This document shows, one piece after another, positions 21,667 through 22,143 of a DNA stretch of 22,143 nt. The stretch covers positions 1 to 22,143 of the forward strand of contig URCD01000031.1 of the NCBI GenBank assembly GCA_900546215.1. Reading direction: 5' to 3'. A program made the position numbers and the translations under genes. Each line of letters begins with the position of its first letter. The first letter of the stretch is position 1. The stretch is from an uncultured Eubacteriales bacterium. Lineage in GTDB: Bacteria > Bacillota > Clostridia > Lachnospirales > Anaerotignaceae. The notes beneath the pieces are model-generated. The model ran no database searches. It was not told where the DNA came from and saw only the letters and a program-made list of their open reading frames with translations.

Positions 21667-22125
21667 TTATTTCTCGCTTCTTATTGAAATAATCATCAGT
21701 ACTATTCCCATCAGTATAAACACCAGGCGCCCTGCTGTCATTTCCCCAGTCAGTATAAAGGCCGGATCCGTAAGCCCGATAGGATACTCCAAAAAGTAAT
21801 TTGTACCAAAGGGCTCGCATGCCATAGGTATCGGCAGATAAGCGAAGGCAAACATCAGCGGCATCAGCACGAACAATAGTATCTGGTTTATTCTTCCGGC
21901 GGCAAAGCCTATTCCCAGTGTAAATATTACCGCAGGGACAAAAACCGTCAGCGCTGAAGCGACCATAGTCCAAAGCTCAGCCTCCTGAAACAGCAGCCTT
22001 TCATATACCATTCCTATCACCGTGATAAACAGCGCCATAACAACGCCGCACACCGCGCAGGCTGCAAGCCTTACAAACATATATTTTTTCTGGTCAACGG
22101 GGGCGGCAGATGTGATTGTTTTCAC
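21667..22125 (-). CDS. Small four-helix membrane protein of unknown function
   Basis: A 152-residue protein with a short charged N terminus (KTITSAAPVDQKKY) and four hydrophobic helices at about 18-42, 50-75, 80-98 and 130-148, ending IISIRSEK. Between helices 3 and 4 is a polar loop with PMACEPFGTNYF. I do not recognise a family; the form would suit a subunit of an ABC-type exporter or a signalling partner, but nothing in the sequence shows this. The start is GTG at 22125, fixed by AGGAGG five bases upstream. No promoter can be seen in the 18 bases before the window edge, so it may follow another gene in an operon that continues to the right. Confidence 0.7.
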   Translation of the reverse strand: MKTITSAAPVDQKKYMFVRLAACAVCGVVMALFITVIGMVYERLLFQEAELWTMVASALTVFVPAVIFTLGIGFAAGRINQILLFVLMPLMFAFAYLPIPMACEPFGTNYFLEYPIGLTDPAFILTGEMTAGRLVFILMGIVLMIISIRSEK

Positions 22126-22143
22126 CCTTTCCTCCTGTTTTGA

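Overview
The window looks like chromosomal DNA of an anaerobic Gram-positive bacterium, most likely of the Clostridia (Bacillota). Supporting signs are strong AGGAGG-type ribosome binding sites, sigma-A-type promoters, GTG and TTG starts, intrinsic terminators after most transcripts, an S-layer-homology (SLH) surface protein, a SAM-I riboswitch, two yybP-ykoY-type manganese riboswitches and a flavodoxin/2[4Fe-4S] ferredoxin fusion. There is no phage, insertion sequence, CRISPR array, rRNA or tRNA that I can see. I cannot name the species.

Layout. Bases 1-1567 (minus) hold a yacL-like PIN/TRAM membrane protein followed by the start of ispD, which runs off the left edge. Bases 1763-7210 (minus) form one probable operon: a Crp/Fnr-type regulator behind a consensus promoter, then an ABC importer (lipoprotein, permease, short ATPase), then, behind an internal promoter, a CbxX-type AAA ATPase and an iron-type alcohol dehydrogenase, closed by a terminator. 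Bases 7250-11085 (minus) are a 1219-residue secreted protein with two von Willebrand A domains and C-terminal SLH repeats; its leader carries two sets of direct repeats.

Bases 11109-14777 (minus) are a metal-efflux block: mntP and a P2A-type cation ATPase, each behind its own yybP-ykoY riboswitch with its own terminator. This points to Mn2+-induced export by two different pumps. Bases 14818-16264 (minus) carry a GNAT acetyltransferase and an EFR1-type ferredoxin.

On the plus strand, bases 16351-17730 encode an APC amino-acid permease, 17883-18524 a cysteine-rich DUF1847-type protein, 18554-19980 a SAM riboswitch with metK, and 20021-21664 the Mg2+ transporter gene mgtE. The right edge (minus) has a small four-helix membrane protein convergent with mgtE.

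The most interesting signal is the leader of mgtE. It has a consensus promoter, a 24-codon ORF with a strong ribosome binding site whose product begins MDLDGHPDDVP, an intrinsic terminator just before mgtE, and segments inside the small ORF that can pair with both arms of that terminator. This has the architecture of translation-coupled attenuation, and the Asp/Pro-rich start recalls the Mg2+-sensing leader peptide MgtL of enterobacteria. No M-box was seen.
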